Of a stretch of 64,000 bases of DNA, positions 45,501 to 54,672 are shown one piece after another. Position numbers and translations under genes: made by a program. This stretch comes from Paenirhizobium naphthalenivorans (GTDB taxonomy: Bacteria > Pseudomonadota > Alphaproteobacteria > Rhizobiales > Rhizobiaceae). The stretch is taken from the NCBI RefSeq assembly GCF_007992095.1, contig NZ_BJZP01000002.1:1-64000 (forward strand), written 5' to 3'. The stretch's first letter is position 1; each line of letters opens with the position of its first letter. A model generated the notes under the pieces. That model saw only the letters and a list, made by a program, of their open reading frames with translations. It had not been told where the DNA came from and did not search any database.

Positions 45501-46415
45501 ATGCCGAAGGACGACGACAAGGATACGAGCGCGCGCCGCAGAGCCACCGCCAAGCCCGTCCCGCCGAAGAAAAGCGCCATGCTTCTCTTCGTACTCCTGC
45601 TCGTGGCCTTTGTCTGCGCCATCGCTGCGACGTTGCTGCTCGCCAACGACAGGCGTAACCTGCGCGCCCTGCTCGACCGCTACGTCCCCGAGCGGCTGAT
45701 CGACGACAGCCCTCGGCAACCGGCGGGGACACACGCCCTGAAAGGGCGTCGACTGACGCCTGTTCAGGTGGCGATCCCGGCCCGTTTCTTTGCCACGCCC
45801 GAGGCCGAGTCACTGGGATCTCTTGTGCGAGAGGTGCGGGCAAAGGGGGAGGAACTCTGCGCCGCCTTCAAGGCCGCGGGCATCGACAACCAGGGTTGGC
45901 AGTCGAGCCAGGCGGGCGGCAAGACTTATGAATGCCTGTCCGAAACCCTTCTGCCGGCGGCGCAGGAAGGAGCGCAGGACGCGTCCTTCTTTTTCATCGT
46001 CAAGGGGACGGCAGATGGCGAGGTCGGATCGATCCGCATGAAGCTCGTCGCGCCGGAGACGGCTGACGGCGCGGTTGTGCATCGCATGCTCGTCAAGGCG
46101 CTGGAACAACTGATCGAACAAGCGCGATGGCTGGATCTCGCGCCCGCGATCGAAAGCGCCAAAGCGCTTGCTGATTTCACGGCTGTTCGTTTTGGTATTT
46201 CCCTGCGCTTCACCCATGAATTCACCGCGCCGCACAGCTACAATCTTATTGTGATGCCGACGTCAAACGATGCGTCCGTCAACCGCAGCCGCGCCTATTT
46301 CGCCACCCAGGATTGGCTACCCCTCCCCGCTGTCATCGCCCGTGTGCCGGACTATCTGCTGCCCCATGTCGTCGGAACCAAGCCGGCGCTGTCCGTGCCG
46401 CCTTCTGCCCTGTGA
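45501..46415 (+). CDS. Conserved membrane-anchored protein of unknown function
   Basis: 304 residues. A basic N-terminus (RRRATAKPVPPKKS), one membrane helix (about 26-50, LLFVLLLVAFVCAIAATLLL), then a large periplasmic part with PVQVAIPARFFATPEAESLG and EVGSIRMKLVAPETADGAV. It looks like a rhizobial family without assigned role; the domain may be the one catalogued as DUF6030, but I cannot verify this. It has no close operon partner. Confidence 0.75.
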   Translation: MPKDDDKDTSARRRATAKPVPPKKSAMLLFVLLLVAFVCAIAATLLLANDRRNLRALLDRYVPERLIDDSPRQPAGTHALKGRRLTPVQVAIPARFFATPEAESLGSLVREVRAKGEELCAAFKAAGIDNQGWQSSQAGGKTYECLSETLLPAAQEGAQDASFFFIVKGTADGEVGSIRMKLVAPETADGAVVHRMLVKALEQLIEQARWLDLAPAIESAKALADFTAVRFGISLRFTHEFTAPHSYNLIVMPTSNDASVNRSRAYFATQDWLPLPAVIARVPDYLLPHVVGTKPALSVPPSAL

Positions 46416-46563
46416 GGCCGACAGAAGCGCTTGAATAAACATAGTCGTTTCATTATGTATCACTCGCAAAAGCGATGATGCGATCATCGACAGGTGGGGG
46501 CGAGCGCCCGAAGCCGGTGACGAACATCTGCTTGATGACGGCTCCAGGAAGGAATCCAGTTCG

Positions 46564-46902
46564 ATGCATATCCGCCCCATCACCCACAATTATCACGTCA
46601 CCGGCCAGCTTAAGCCCACAGATCTCAGCAAGGTCGCCGAAGCCGGCTATACCGCAGTTATCTGCATGCGGCCGGACGGCGAGGGCTGGGGGCAGCCGAA
46701 GTTCTCGGTCATCGAGGAAGCTGCCAAAGCCGCCAACCTCAAAGTCTACTATCTGCCCGTCGGCGGCTCTGCCGTTCCGATGGAACAGGCGCGCAAACTG
46801 CGCGCGCTGCTGAAGGAAACCGAAGGGCCGGTCCTCGCTTTCTGCGCCTCGGGCGCCCGTTGCGCCGGCCTTTATCAGATGGCCGAGCAGATCGGCGGTT
46901 GA
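46564..46902 (+). CDS. TIGR01244/BLH-type phosphatase-like sulfur-transfer domain protein
   Basis: 112 residues. It is a small dual-specificity-phosphatase-like domain: the P-loop FCASGARCAGLY has Cys and Arg in the C-x4-R arrangement usual for beta-lactamase-hydrolase-like (BLH) phosphatase domains. The N-terminus ITHNYHVTGQLKPTDLSKVA and INMRPDGE-like VICMRPDGEGWGQP are family marks. Function of the stand-alone form is not established. Confidence 0.85.
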   Translation: MHIRPITHNYHVTGQLKPTDLSKVAEAGYTAVICMRPDGEGWGQPKFSVIEEAAKAANLKVYYLPVGGSAVPMEQARKLRALLKETEGPVLAFCASGARCAGLYQMAEQIGG

Positions 46903-47072
46903 GACGAGTCCAGCCCGCTCCCGCGGCTGCCAAGCTTCGCGCCAGTTCGGAGGGGTAGAGGAAAGAGACGGCCAGGTTATCGGCAATTCGCTCGTCGAAG
47001 GGTCGAACCGAAGCGCCTGTTCAGCCCCTTCCGCGCACGATCCCGCGGCAGGGACATTCCTGCGAGGCCACC

Positions 47073-48206
47073 ATGCCTAAACTGTCCGTCTGCATTCCTG
47101 TCGAACCCGGCCAGCCAGCGCCAACGTATCTGGTCAACCGCCTCCTAGAAGCGCAGGAAGCCAGCATTGAAGTGGTCGTCGCGACCGGCGGCGAACCAGA
47201 AGCGGCCTGGCGTTATCTCGAGGCCCGCGCCTTGAGCGATCCCCGTCTGCGGCTGCTGCCACCGGCGCCCGCCGGTCTCTCCGCAGCCAACCTCTGGATC
47301 GGCACACTCCGCGCCGCGACAGGAGACTGGATTTCCCTTATCGAGCCCGAGGACATGATCCAGCCGGAATTGCCGAAGCTGCTCGGCTATCTTGAGGGGA
47401 AATATCCGGAAGCCGACACGCTCGGCTGGAATGCTTTCGTCATCGCCCGCGATGCATCGCGCTCCACCAGCATGGCGGTGGCCGTGCCGGTCGCCCATAG
47501 TGTCACCGAGATTGAGAAGCCCCGGATGCTGGACGCCTTCTTTCAGTGGAGCGGCAGTCAGAATGTGCCGCGCATGCCTTTCGGTCTCTACCATGGAGCG
47601 GTACGGCGCTCCCTGCTGGACACCATCCTGTCCTCAACCGGCCAGCTCAGTTGGCTCACTCCCCTGCCTCGCTGGGAATGGGCGGCCCGCGTTCTGATCT
47701 TCTCGCAAGGGCTATTGCTCTCCAACCGCCCGCTGTCGGCCGTCAACGCGACACCGTTCCAGCCAGTGCCGATGCCCTCGGCACTTGAAGGCTTTCCCTT
47801 CGATGCACGCATCGGCCTCACTGCGACAATCGCCGAGATCCAGGCGCGCGTGCTGCACGAACTCGGCGCCCACTGGGCGGGATTCAACCCGGACTTCGTC
47901 AAAGCGTGCATGATCGACTGCATGCGCGAACATGACGAGCCAGCTTTTGAGCGCAAGGGACAGGCCTATTTTGAGGCGATCCGCCGCATGCCTGGCGGCG
48001 TCGCGCTCTCCGAGCAGTTTCGCCCGCAATATTTCCCACAGCCGCCGGCGGATACGCGGCGCGGTCTCCATGGACAGATGCTGCTGGTCGATCGATTTAT
48101 CGGCAACGCCGCGACAGCACAGCAATTCTACGAGGTCGTGGACGCGATGCTCGCGCCCATCTTCGTCATCACGGATCTGATCGCGCTGGAGGACCAATTC
48201 AAGTAG
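47073..48206 (+). CDS. GT-A-fold glycosyltransferase-like protein with degenerate DXD
   Basis: 377 residues. The N-terminus LSVCIPVEPGQ and ATGDWISLIEPEDMIQPELP match a family-2 glycosyltransferase, but the metal-binding acidic triad, DDD in the homologue encoded at 51472-52737, is Pro-Glu-Asp here (residues 92-94). The two proteins are related throughout: FGLYHGAVRRSLLDTI against FSIYHSAISRTLLEKI, and RPLSAVNATP against RPFSVTGSCP. It may be inactive or regulatory. It is at one edge of the glycan island and converges on the reductase gene. Confidence 0.8.
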   Translation: MPKLSVCIPVEPGQPAPTYLVNRLLEAQEASIEVVVATGGEPEAAWRYLEARALSDPRLRLLPPAPAGLSAANLWIGTLRAATGDWISLIEPEDMIQPELPKLLGYLEGKYPEADTLGWNAFVIARDASRSTSMAVAVPVAHSVTEIEKPRMLDAFFQWSGSQNVPRMPFGLYHGAVRRSLLDTILSSTGQLSWLTPLPRWEWAARVLIFSQGLLLSNRPLSAVNATPFQPVPMPSALEGFPFDARIGLTATIAEIQARVLHELGAHWAGFNPDFVKACMIDCMREHDEPAFERKGQAYFEAIRRMPGGVALSEQFRPQYFPQPPADTRRGLHGQMLLVDRFIGNAATAQQFYEVVDAMLAPIFVITDLIALEDQFK

Positions 48207-48263
48207 AGGTGTCTTTGCCGTTTCCGACTTCGTCACTGCGTTCAGGTGCTCACCCTTGCATCT

Positions 48264-49139
48264 TCATGCGGTTTTACCAGACCCTGTTTCGCCGACCGAA
48301 GTGCCACGGACCAGATTGCAGACTCCGACCACCGCGGCCGGGTCCGCGGAATGAATCGCCGCCGTTCCAAATTCGAGAAGATCCCGTCGACCATACTCAT
48401 CAGCCACCGCCTCGACCAGTTCGCGAATGGTGGTCGGTCTGCCGGAGCAAATATTGATCGCGCCCTCCTGCCCCGTTTCGACGACTTGCGCGACAGATGC
48501 CCCCGCCTCTCGCACATCGAGAAAATCGCGCAACTGCGTTCCGCTGGAGAGCTTGGCGACCTGTCCTTGTTCCAGCTGCCCACGAACGTAAGGCACCAGT
48601 CTGTTTGGATATTCGCCTTCTCCGTAGAGGTAAAACAAGCGGCACCATGAGAATGCGGTGGCCATGTCAGCGAAATAACGCTGGAGCATTTGATAAACGG
48701 AGAGCTTGGAAGCCGCATAGAGCGTCTTCGGCTCGAGCGGTGCATCCACCGTCAAATGGTCCGATGGGAGTCTGTATTCCATGCAGGTGCCGATCCCGAC
48801 AAAATGACCGACCCCAGCCGCCGCAGCCCCCTGTGCGAGGGCCAGCGTGCCCGCGACGCAGGCAAGGTTCAAGGGCGAGTCGAGATATTTGCCCGGCTCG
48901 ACAAACCAGGCCGAATGGACCACAGCGTCAATGTCGCCGCAGGTTCCCGACCACCATGACGCATCCTCGGCGAAAAGATCGACTGATACAATTGGCGCCG
49001 CATCGCCTCGGTCTTCGATGAGCCGCGCTTGTGTGCCAGGACGGATCACTGGAACGACGGTGTGCCCCGCCTGCGTGAGGGCCCGGTGGATCTGCCGCCC
49101 GACAAATCCCGTGGCGCCGGTGAGAAGGATCTTCTTCAT
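48264..49139 (-). CDS. NAD(P)-dependent SDR, nucleotide-sugar reductase/epimerase
   Basis: 291 residues. An extended SDR: LTGATGFVGRQIHRAL (nucleotide loop), the active-site YAASK, and RDFLDVREAGASVAQVV in the substrate half. It resembles 4-ketoreductases acting on 4-keto-6-deoxy sugars. In this island it is the best candidate to reduce the 4-keto group after RfbG, epimerase and C-methyltransferase steps. 57 bases separate it from the methyltransferase gene upstream. Confidence 0.85.
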   Translation of the reverse strand: MKKILLTGATGFVGRQIHRALTQAGHTVVPVIRPGTQARLIEDRGDAAPIVSVDLFAEDASWWSGTCGDIDAVVHSAWFVEPGKYLDSPLNLACVAGTLALAQGAAAAGVGHFVGIGTCMEYRLPSDHLTVDAPLEPKTLYAASKLSVYQMLQRYFADMATAFSWCRLFYLYGEGEYPNRLVPYVRGQLEQGQVAKLSSGTQLRDFLDVREAGASVAQVVETGQEGAINICSGRPTTIRELVEAVADEYGRRDLLEFGTAAIHSADPAAVVGVCNLVRGTSVGETGSGKTA

Positions 49140-49196
49140 GGGTTACTCCCCGATGCTTGCGACATGGCCCCGGACCGGCCCCGAGAGGTTTTGCGA

Positions 49197-50351
49197 CTAG
49201 AACGAGGTTCCCGGTGCTTCTGCCCGCAGGCTGATAACGAGCGCATTCCAGCCCATCTCCTCGACCTTGCTCCGGATCTCCGTCTCATAGATTGGGTTCA
49301 TGACGACGATCGTCGACACACCAGCGTGCCGGGCCGCCTCCGGCCCCACGACGGGAACGGCGCTCACGGGCAGAAAGCCGCCCTGCTTCTGCACATTGAG
49401 ATCGATGGCATAGTCGATACCCTCGAGGAGCAGGGCGAATGTCACGCCCTTGGAAGCGGCGCCCCAGATGGCAAGCGGTCCCCGCTCTCTCAGGCGGTCG
49501 ATTTCGGCGCGCCAATTCTCCAGCGCCTGCGCCAGTCCGGCAGCAACCCCATCGGCGAAATCCGTCACGGCCACGGGCAGTGGCGGATTATCGGCAGGCG
49601 ACGCCTCTATCCACATGTACTGGCCATCGTAGACGAGATCCACGGTGCATTTCAGTCCGAATTCCGCCAGCAGATACTGGATGGAGCGCGGCGAATAGAG
49701 CGAGCAATGCTCGTAAAAGAAGTCCTCGAATGCGGCTCTTCGCAAAATCCAGGTGACATCGGGCGTCTCCATCAGCAGTCGGACTTTGCGCTCTTTGACG
49801 AATTTCGCGATCTCCGCCACGAAGGCGCGAGGATCTGGCACATGCTCAATGGTGTGACGGCTGCAGACGGTATTGATCGTGTCCGGCACTTTGACGGCGC
49901 TATCAGCGTCGAAATATTCGCGAAAGATGGTGATGTGGGGTCCGAAGGCGTAATTGCCGTGAAAGGCAGGATCGAAACCGATCGCAGTTTTCAGGCGCCC
50001 GGTCTTTTCCAGCGCATCGATGAATTCGCCTTCGCCGCAGCCAATCTCGAGATAATGAAGATCGCCCTTCTCCTTGAGGACGCGGTCGACCATCGCCGCC
50101 TGGTGGGCAAGATAGACGCCGGACGCCTGTACGGAATTATTGTAGGTCGCTCCATAATCGATGGCCGCAGGGTCAAAGTCGTCATTCCAGACAAAACCAC
50201 AACGCTGGCAGCCGCATATCGACAGTCGGCCCGTAGGAAATTCCAGAGCTTCCGCCCGCGTCCGGACGATGACATTCTGAAGCACGGGAACGCGCGCGCG
50301 CTCGACGATGGCCACGTTATTCGCCGAAAGGCAAAGGGGGCATTTGCGCAC
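49197..50351 (-). CDS. Second sugar C-methyltransferase-like protein (zinc + SAM + C-terminal domain)
   Basis: 384 residues from a GTG at 50351 with GGAGAT upstream (VRKCPLCLSANN); an ATG at 50366 would add five residues. Cys pairs CPLC and CGCQRCG form a zinc site. The SAM motif is YLEIGCGEGEF. The central FFYEHCSLYS corresponds to the YHEHYSYLS active-site stretch of the paralogue at 52883-54112, keeping Glu-His but with Phe for Tyr. The C-terminal domain has LAIWGAASKGVTFA and GGFLPVSAVPVV. Its product may be a second methyl transfer or a diverged function. Confidence 0.8.
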   Translation of the reverse strand: MRKCPLCLSANNVAIVERARVPVLQNVIVRTRAEALEFPTGRLSICGCQRCGFVWNDDFDPAAIDYGATYNNSVQASGVYLAHQAAMVDRVLKEKGDLHYLEIGCGEGEFIDALEKTGRLKTAIGFDPAFHGNYAFGPHITIFREYFDADSAVKVPDTINTVCSRHTIEHVPDPRAFVAEIAKFVKERKVRLLMETPDVTWILRRAAFEDFFYEHCSLYSPRSIQYLLAEFGLKCTVDLVYDGQYMWIEASPADNPPLPVAVTDFADGVAAGLAQALENWRAEIDRLRERGPLAIWGAASKGVTFALLLEGIDYAIDLNVQKQGGFLPVSAVPVVGPEAARHAGVSTIVVMNPIYETEIRSKVEEMGWNALVISLRAEAPGTSF

Positions 50352-50582
50352 GCTACATCTCCACACATCGGGGACGGTGATTCCCGTGACCCCAGTTTCC
50401 CAAATCTGTTATCCCTATAGGTCACGAGTGTTGCGCAGAGCTTACATGTCAAAGAGCCTGATCTTCCCGCCTTCCTCTCGCTTCGTCCCCGGCAGATGGC
50501 CCGCGATGGTCAGTCTCGCGCAGGTCTATTTCGCTATGGCCGAAGAACGACAGAACCCGCGCAACCAGTTCAGGATCAAAAA
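50352..50582. promoter_or_regulatory. Divergent intergenic region inside the glycan island
   Basis: 231 bases between the minus-strand methyltransferase and the plus-strand CmcI-like gene, so it should contain promoters for both. The sequence at 50565-50582 gives AGGATCAAAAA, the ribosome site of the plus-strand gene. I see no clear operator. Confidence 0.4.
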
Positions 50583-51395
50583 ATGAACCCTATCGAGGAA
50601 TTTCAGGAACGTGTGTCGGACAGCGTCCAATCAATCGGAGCGAACACGGATTTTCTGAATCTCTCTTCGCTCTGGATCGAGAAGTGCATACCGCTGGGCT
50701 ACATGCTGAATTTCAGCTGGCTTGGTCGACCGATCGTCCAGATCCCGCAAGACAGCTACGCCATTCAGGAACTGATCTGGAAATGCCGCCCTGATCTCAT
50801 CATCGAGACCGGCATCGCACACGGCGGGTCGCTTATCATGAGCGCCTCGATTCTGGCGCTTCTCGACTATTGCGACGCAGTGGAAGCCGGGACGGTGCTG
50901 GACCCGAAAGCCAGCGAACGCAAGGTCGTGGGCGTTGATATCGACATCCGGGCCCATAATCGCGCCGCGATCGAAGCGCATCCGATGAGCCACAAGATCA
51001 CCATGATCCAGGGCTCATCCGTTGACAAACAGGTCATCGCCCAGGTCAAGGCCCTCGCGGAAGGGCACCAGCGCGTTATGGTATTCTTGGACTCCAATCA
51101 CACCCACCAGCACGTTCTGGACGAACTGGAACTCTATGCGCCGCTTGTTTCGAAGGATTGTTACTGCGTTGTCTGGGACACGCTGATCGAGGATATGCCG
51201 GATGACATGTATCCGGACCGCCCGTGGAGCCGCGGCGACAATCCCAAGACGGCTGTGTGGGAGTATATGAGACGCCTGGAAGGCGACGGTCGCAAGGGCG
51301 CCGACGGCAAACCGCTTCACTTCGCATACGACAAGACGATCGAGAACAAGATCGCGATCACCGTGTCTCGCGACGGCTTCTTGAAGCGGGTCTGA
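50583..51395 (+). CDS. CmcI/cephalosporin-hydroxylase-family methyltransferase
   Basis: 270 residues from the ATG at 50583 (AGGATCAAAAA upstream). The family segments are IIETGIAHGGSLIMSASIL (SAM site), GVDIDIRAHNR and VFLDSNHTHQHVLDELELYA (probable metal ligands Asp and His). Despite the family name, many members, such as rhamnosyl O-methyltransferases, methylate sugars. It is the only plus-strand gene amid minus-strand neighbours; a sugar O-methyltransferase role is inferred from the context. Confidence 0.85.
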   Translation: MNPIEEFQERVSDSVQSIGANTDFLNLSSLWIEKCIPLGYMLNFSWLGRPIVQIPQDSYAIQELIWKCRPDLIIETGIAHGGSLIMSASILALLDYCDAVEAGTVLDPKASERKVVGVDIDIRAHNRAAIEAHPMSHKITMIQGSSVDKQVIAQVKALAEGHQRVMVFLDSNHTHQHVLDELELYAPLVSKDCYCVVWDTLIEDMPDDMYPDRPWSRGDNPKTAVWEYMRRLEGDGRKGADGKPLHFAYDKTIENKIAITVSRDGFLKRV

Positions 51396-51423
51396 GCAAC
51401 CTGGGTCAGGCCTCACGAATTAA

Positions 51424-51449
51424 CGCCCCACGCGCAAATGCGCGGGGCG
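51424..51449. terminator. Possible hairpin between convergent genes
   Basis: An 11-bp stem with a two-base bulge (CGCCC-CA-CGCGCA / TGCGCG-GGGCG) and an AA loop, in the 76-base gap between the converging CmcI-like and glycosyltransferase genes. No strong T-run on either strand. Confidence 0.45.
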
Positions 51450-51471
51450 GTAGAGCGAGCAGGAAAGTGAT

Positions 51472-52737
51472 CTAGCTTCGGCTTCGAATGATGCGCGCCT
51501 TGCCGTCGAGACCGACGCACTCCTCTTCCCAAGGGAAGCGCAGTCCTTCCGGCGGTACGGCAATCTGATCCACCGGCTTCGTCATCGCGTTCACGGCATC
51601 GAACATTTGCCGCGGCGTAGTGGCTCCACCGATGTCCGACCGTATATAAGTGCCGGCCTCACTCGATCCGGTAACACACGTCCCGAACCTGTCGGCCTTG
51701 AACACGGGGGCGAAACTTCCCAGAAACTTGCCGTTCTCCCACTTACGGAAGGCCGCCGCGTAGGCATCCCTGACGGCATCGAATGCCTCCCTATCAATGT
51801 GCTTTTCGACATTTTTCGCGCAGGCGACGGCAAAGTTCCTCTCCCAACCATCGTGGCGCAACTTGTACTTCTTCTTGAACCAGAGTTGCGTCGTCGCAAC
51901 GGTCGCCGTGACGCCAAGATAGGAATGGAAGGGAAAGTCCCGCAGCAGTGGATCATCCTCGAAGTTGTGACCCAACTCCTCCATGAAGGCATCCATCTTT
52001 CTCTTCGTGTCCTCGAGCTTACCGATCGAGTAGGAGTTGCTCTGTGGGCAACTCCCCGTAACAGAGAAGGGCCTTTGGCAGAAGCTGAACGTCCGCCCAT
52101 AGACGATCACCTTCATACCCATATCGTAGTCGATCACCGGGTGTTCGAAGTACTTTCCCCCGCCGATCTTTTTGATTTTCTCCAGCAGGGTCCGGGAAAT
52201 GGCGCTGTGGTAGATCGAGAAGCCTGACGTGGGCACGACGCCCGGCTCGTGCCATCCGAACATCTTTTTCACCAACAGATCCCGGGGCAGCTTCACGATG
52301 AAAGCGTTGAAGGGGATCATGATACTATGGGGCTTTGTATCCTTTGTCGGCCAATTGTAGCCCAGAACACCCCAGGAAACGGCATCCATCTCGGGATGGA
52401 TCTTCACGATCTCCTTGATGACCGTCATGACTTCGGGCTCGACATAGTCATCGTCCCCGATGAACGTCACCCAGTCACCGGTTGCGGCCTCAAGTGCGCG
52501 CTCCCAGTTGTCCTTCATCGACAGCGTGCGATCGGCCGACGGCACATAGGTCACACGCGGATCGTCTTTGTAGGCCCGCATATATTCGTTCATGACTGAC
52601 GGATCGTCGGAATTGTCGACGAAGACGAATTCGACGTCATCGCGAAGTGTGTCCGTCAGACTCTCGATAGTCTTCTGGAAATAATATTGGCGATTGCGGG
52701 ACGGGACGCAGATTGAAAGACGCATCTTGTGAGTCAT
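51472..52737 (-). CDS. Family-2 glycosyltransferase
   Basis: 421 residues from ATG at 52737, with GGAGAATAGC upstream. The GT-A domain has LSICVPSRNRQYYFQKTI, VFVDNSDDPSV and the metal-binding GDDDYVEPE (Asp95-97). The C-terminal 250 residues form a domain shared with the protein encoded at 47073-48206. It likely adds a sugar of the island's glycan; donor and acceptor are not shown by the sequence. Confidence 0.88.
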   Translation of the reverse strand: MTHKMRLSICVPSRNRQYYFQKTIESLTDTLRDDVEFVFVDNSDDPSVMNEYMRAYKDDPRVTYVPSADRTLSMKDNWERALEAATGDWVTFIGDDDYVEPEVMTVIKEIVKIHPEMDAVSWGVLGYNWPTKDTKPHSIMIPFNAFIVKLPRDLLVKKMFGWHEPGVVPTSGFSIYHSAISRTLLEKIKKIGGGKYFEHPVIDYDMGMKVIVYGRTFSFCQRPFSVTGSCPQSNSYSIGKLEDTKRKMDAFMEELGHNFEDDPLLRDFPFHSYLGVTATVATTQLWFKKKYKLRHDGWERNFAVACAKNVEKHIDREAFDAVRDAYAAAFRKWENGKFLGSFAPVFKADRFGTCVTGSSEAGTYIRSDIGGATTPRQMFDAVNAMTKPVDQIAVPPEGLRFPWEEECVGLDGKARIIRSRS

Positions 52738-52882
52738 GCTATTCTCCGCTTCACATTCCTTGCCAGTTCCCTGTGTCGATCGATGCTTAGCCGCCCAACC
52801 ACTTACTCCGGACGGAGCGGCGCACGAACAGGCCGGACTGCCACCCCGGCATCCGGAGCCTCGTCCTTATTCGACGCCTCGA

Positions 52883-54112
52883 TCACGGATGAACCACTAG
52901 CCTCGGCACCGCCGTCACAAACTTCCCACCCCAGTCGCTGATAGACGAAAACTGCTGTTTGATTTCTGTCTGAAGATTCCATGGCAGGATCACCACCCTT
53001 TCAGGCTTTTCCGATTTCAGGACATCCTCCGAGACGATCGGCACCCGACTGCCGGGCAGAAAGGTGCCCTGCTTGGCAGGGTTCTTATCGACAACGAAGG
53101 AGAGAAGATCCGGCTTCACGCCGGCGAAGTTCAACAGCGTATTGCCTTTGGCGGCAGCACCATAGGCGGCGACCTTCAGGCCTTGCCGCTGACAATCGAT
53201 CAGGAAGCTAAGAAAATCATTGCGCACCCGCTGCGCAGTCGCCTGAAATCCGGCATAGAAGGCCTGCTCGCGCATTCCTGCCACCGTTTCTTGTGCCAGC
53301 ATGGCCGCAACGTTGGCGCTAACCGCATGGCTCGCCGTGTCAGCGCGATCGGCAAAGACCCTCAGACTTCCGCCATGCCATGGCGTGGTCTCTACATCGA
53401 AGACGCGCAGGCCGTTGGCGGAGAAGATCCGTTCGACGGCGATCAGCGACAGGTAGGAATAGTGCTCGTGGTAGGCTGTGTCGAACTGCGCTTGCTCCAC
53501 CATATTGAGGAGATGGGGAAATTCGAAGGTCGCGATGCCCGTCGGTTTCAGAAGCCGGGCGAAACCGGAAACGAAATCGTTGATGTCCGGCACATGGGCG
53601 AGCACGTTGTTGGCAGCCATCAGGTCCGCCGACCAGCCGTTTTCGGCAAGGCGACCAGCCAGTTCGACGCCGAAGAAATCCTCTACAATCTCGATCCCCT
53701 TGGCCCGCGCCGCAGTCGCCGTGCTGGTCGTCGGCTCGACGCCGAGGCAAGCGATGCCACGCTCCTTCACGTATTGCAGCAGGTAACCATCATTGGCGGC
53801 GATCTCGACGACGCGTGAAGCCGCGTTCAGGCCGAAGCGCTCCGCCATGGCGGCTACATAGGCCTCGGCATGCCCGAGCCAGGAGGTCGAGAACGAACTG
53901 AAATAGGCGTAACTCTCGGAGAAGAACGTCTCGCGTGACGCAAAATCCTCGGTCTGCACCAGAAGACACTCGTTACAGACCCGGATGACCAACGGATACC
54001 AGAGTTCCGGCTTTCCGAGATCAGCCTGCCGAACGTAGGAATTTGACGGCGGCGCCGTCCCAAGGTCGAGAAATGGACCCATGTTCTCAGACTGGCAGTG
54101 ACGACACTTCAT
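52883..54112 (-). CDS. Nucleotide-sugar C-methyltransferase (TylC3/NovU-like)
   Basis: 409 residues from the ATG at 54112, overlapping the epimerase stop by ATGA. Three parts: a zinc-binding N-terminus (CRHC; VCNEC), a SAM domain with VVEIAANDGYLLQY and the active-site stretch YHEHYSYLSLIAVERIF, and a C-terminal domain VAAYGAAAKGNTLLNF / PAKQGTFLPGSRVPI. This architecture belongs to enzymes that add a branch methyl to C3 of 4-keto-6-deoxy sugars. With rfbF, rfbG and the epimerase upstream it defines the probable product as a C-methyl 6-deoxyhexose. Confidence 0.88.
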   Translation of the reverse strand: MKCRHCQSENMGPFLDLGTAPPSNSYVRQADLGKPELWYPLVIRVCNECLLVQTEDFASRETFFSESYAYFSSFSTSWLGHAEAYVAAMAERFGLNAASRVVEIAANDGYLLQYVKERGIACLGVEPTTSTATAARAKGIEIVEDFFGVELAGRLAENGWSADLMAANNVLAHVPDINDFVSGFARLLKPTGIATFEFPHLLNMVEQAQFDTAYHEHYSYLSLIAVERIFSANGLRVFDVETTPWHGGSLRVFADRADTASHAVSANVAAMLAQETVAGMREQAFYAGFQATAQRVRNDFLSFLIDCQRQGLKVAAYGAAAKGNTLLNFAGVKPDLLSFVVDKNPAKQGTFLPGSRVPIVSEDVLKSEKPERVVILPWNLQTEIKQQFSSISDWGGKFVTAVPRLVVHP

Positions 54113-54672
54113 GCGGCTAGTCCTTGATAGTCGGCATCGAGCAGAGGATGGCCCGCATCGCGCGGCGACAAGTGCCGGACCGGCAAAGGCCAAGCAACGC
54201 CGAGTCGGGGATCGGTCGGACTGAGGCCCCCCTCCGCCTCGGCGTGATAGGGAGCGGAATGGGCATAGATCATTCGCACGTCATCCGTGAGCGCCTGGAA
54301 ACCATGGGCAAAACCCTCGGGAATGAGGAATGAGCAGGCGTTGTCCGCCGAAAGCTCCACTGCGACATGGTTCAAAAACGTCGGTGAGTTCCGCCGCAGG
54401 TCGATGGCGACATCAAGAATGCACCCGGCGACACAGGTCACGAGTTTGATCTCGCTGAACGGCGGGCTCTGGAAATGCATGCCGCGGACAGTTCCGGCAA
54501 AACGACTGGCGCTCTCGTTGACCTGGGCTACCGGACCGCGCCAACCGATCTCGGCCAGTTCATCGGAACAAAACAGACGGGAAATATGCCCGCGTTCGTC
54601 GGTAATACGCCGCCGCTTCAGAACGAGCAGTCCCTCGATCGGTGTCGTCTCAATCTCGAAGCGCACCGTCAT
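54109..54672 (-). CDS. RmlC-like 4-keto-6-deoxy-sugar 3,5-epimerase
   Basis: 187 residues, cupin fold. The catalytic-type features of RmlC are present: GTVRGMHFQSPPFSEIKLVT with His, VAIDLRRNSPTF with Asp, IPEGFAHGFQAL and MIYAHSAPYHAEAEGG with Tyr. It starts with an ATGA overlap to rfbG and overlaps the C-methyltransferase, so the substrate is probably the CDP-linked 4-keto sugar rather than dTDP-linked. Whether it epimerises C3, C5 or both is open. Confidence 0.88.
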   Translation of the reverse strand: MTVRFEIETTPIEGLLVLKRRRITDERGHISRLFCSDELAEIGWRGPVAQVNESASRFAGTVRGMHFQSPPFSEIKLVTCVAGCILDVAIDLRRNSPTFLNHVAVELSADNACSFLIPEGFAHGFQALTDDVRMIYAHSAPYHAEAEGGLSPTDPRLGVAWPLPVRHLSPRDAGHPLLDADYQGLAA

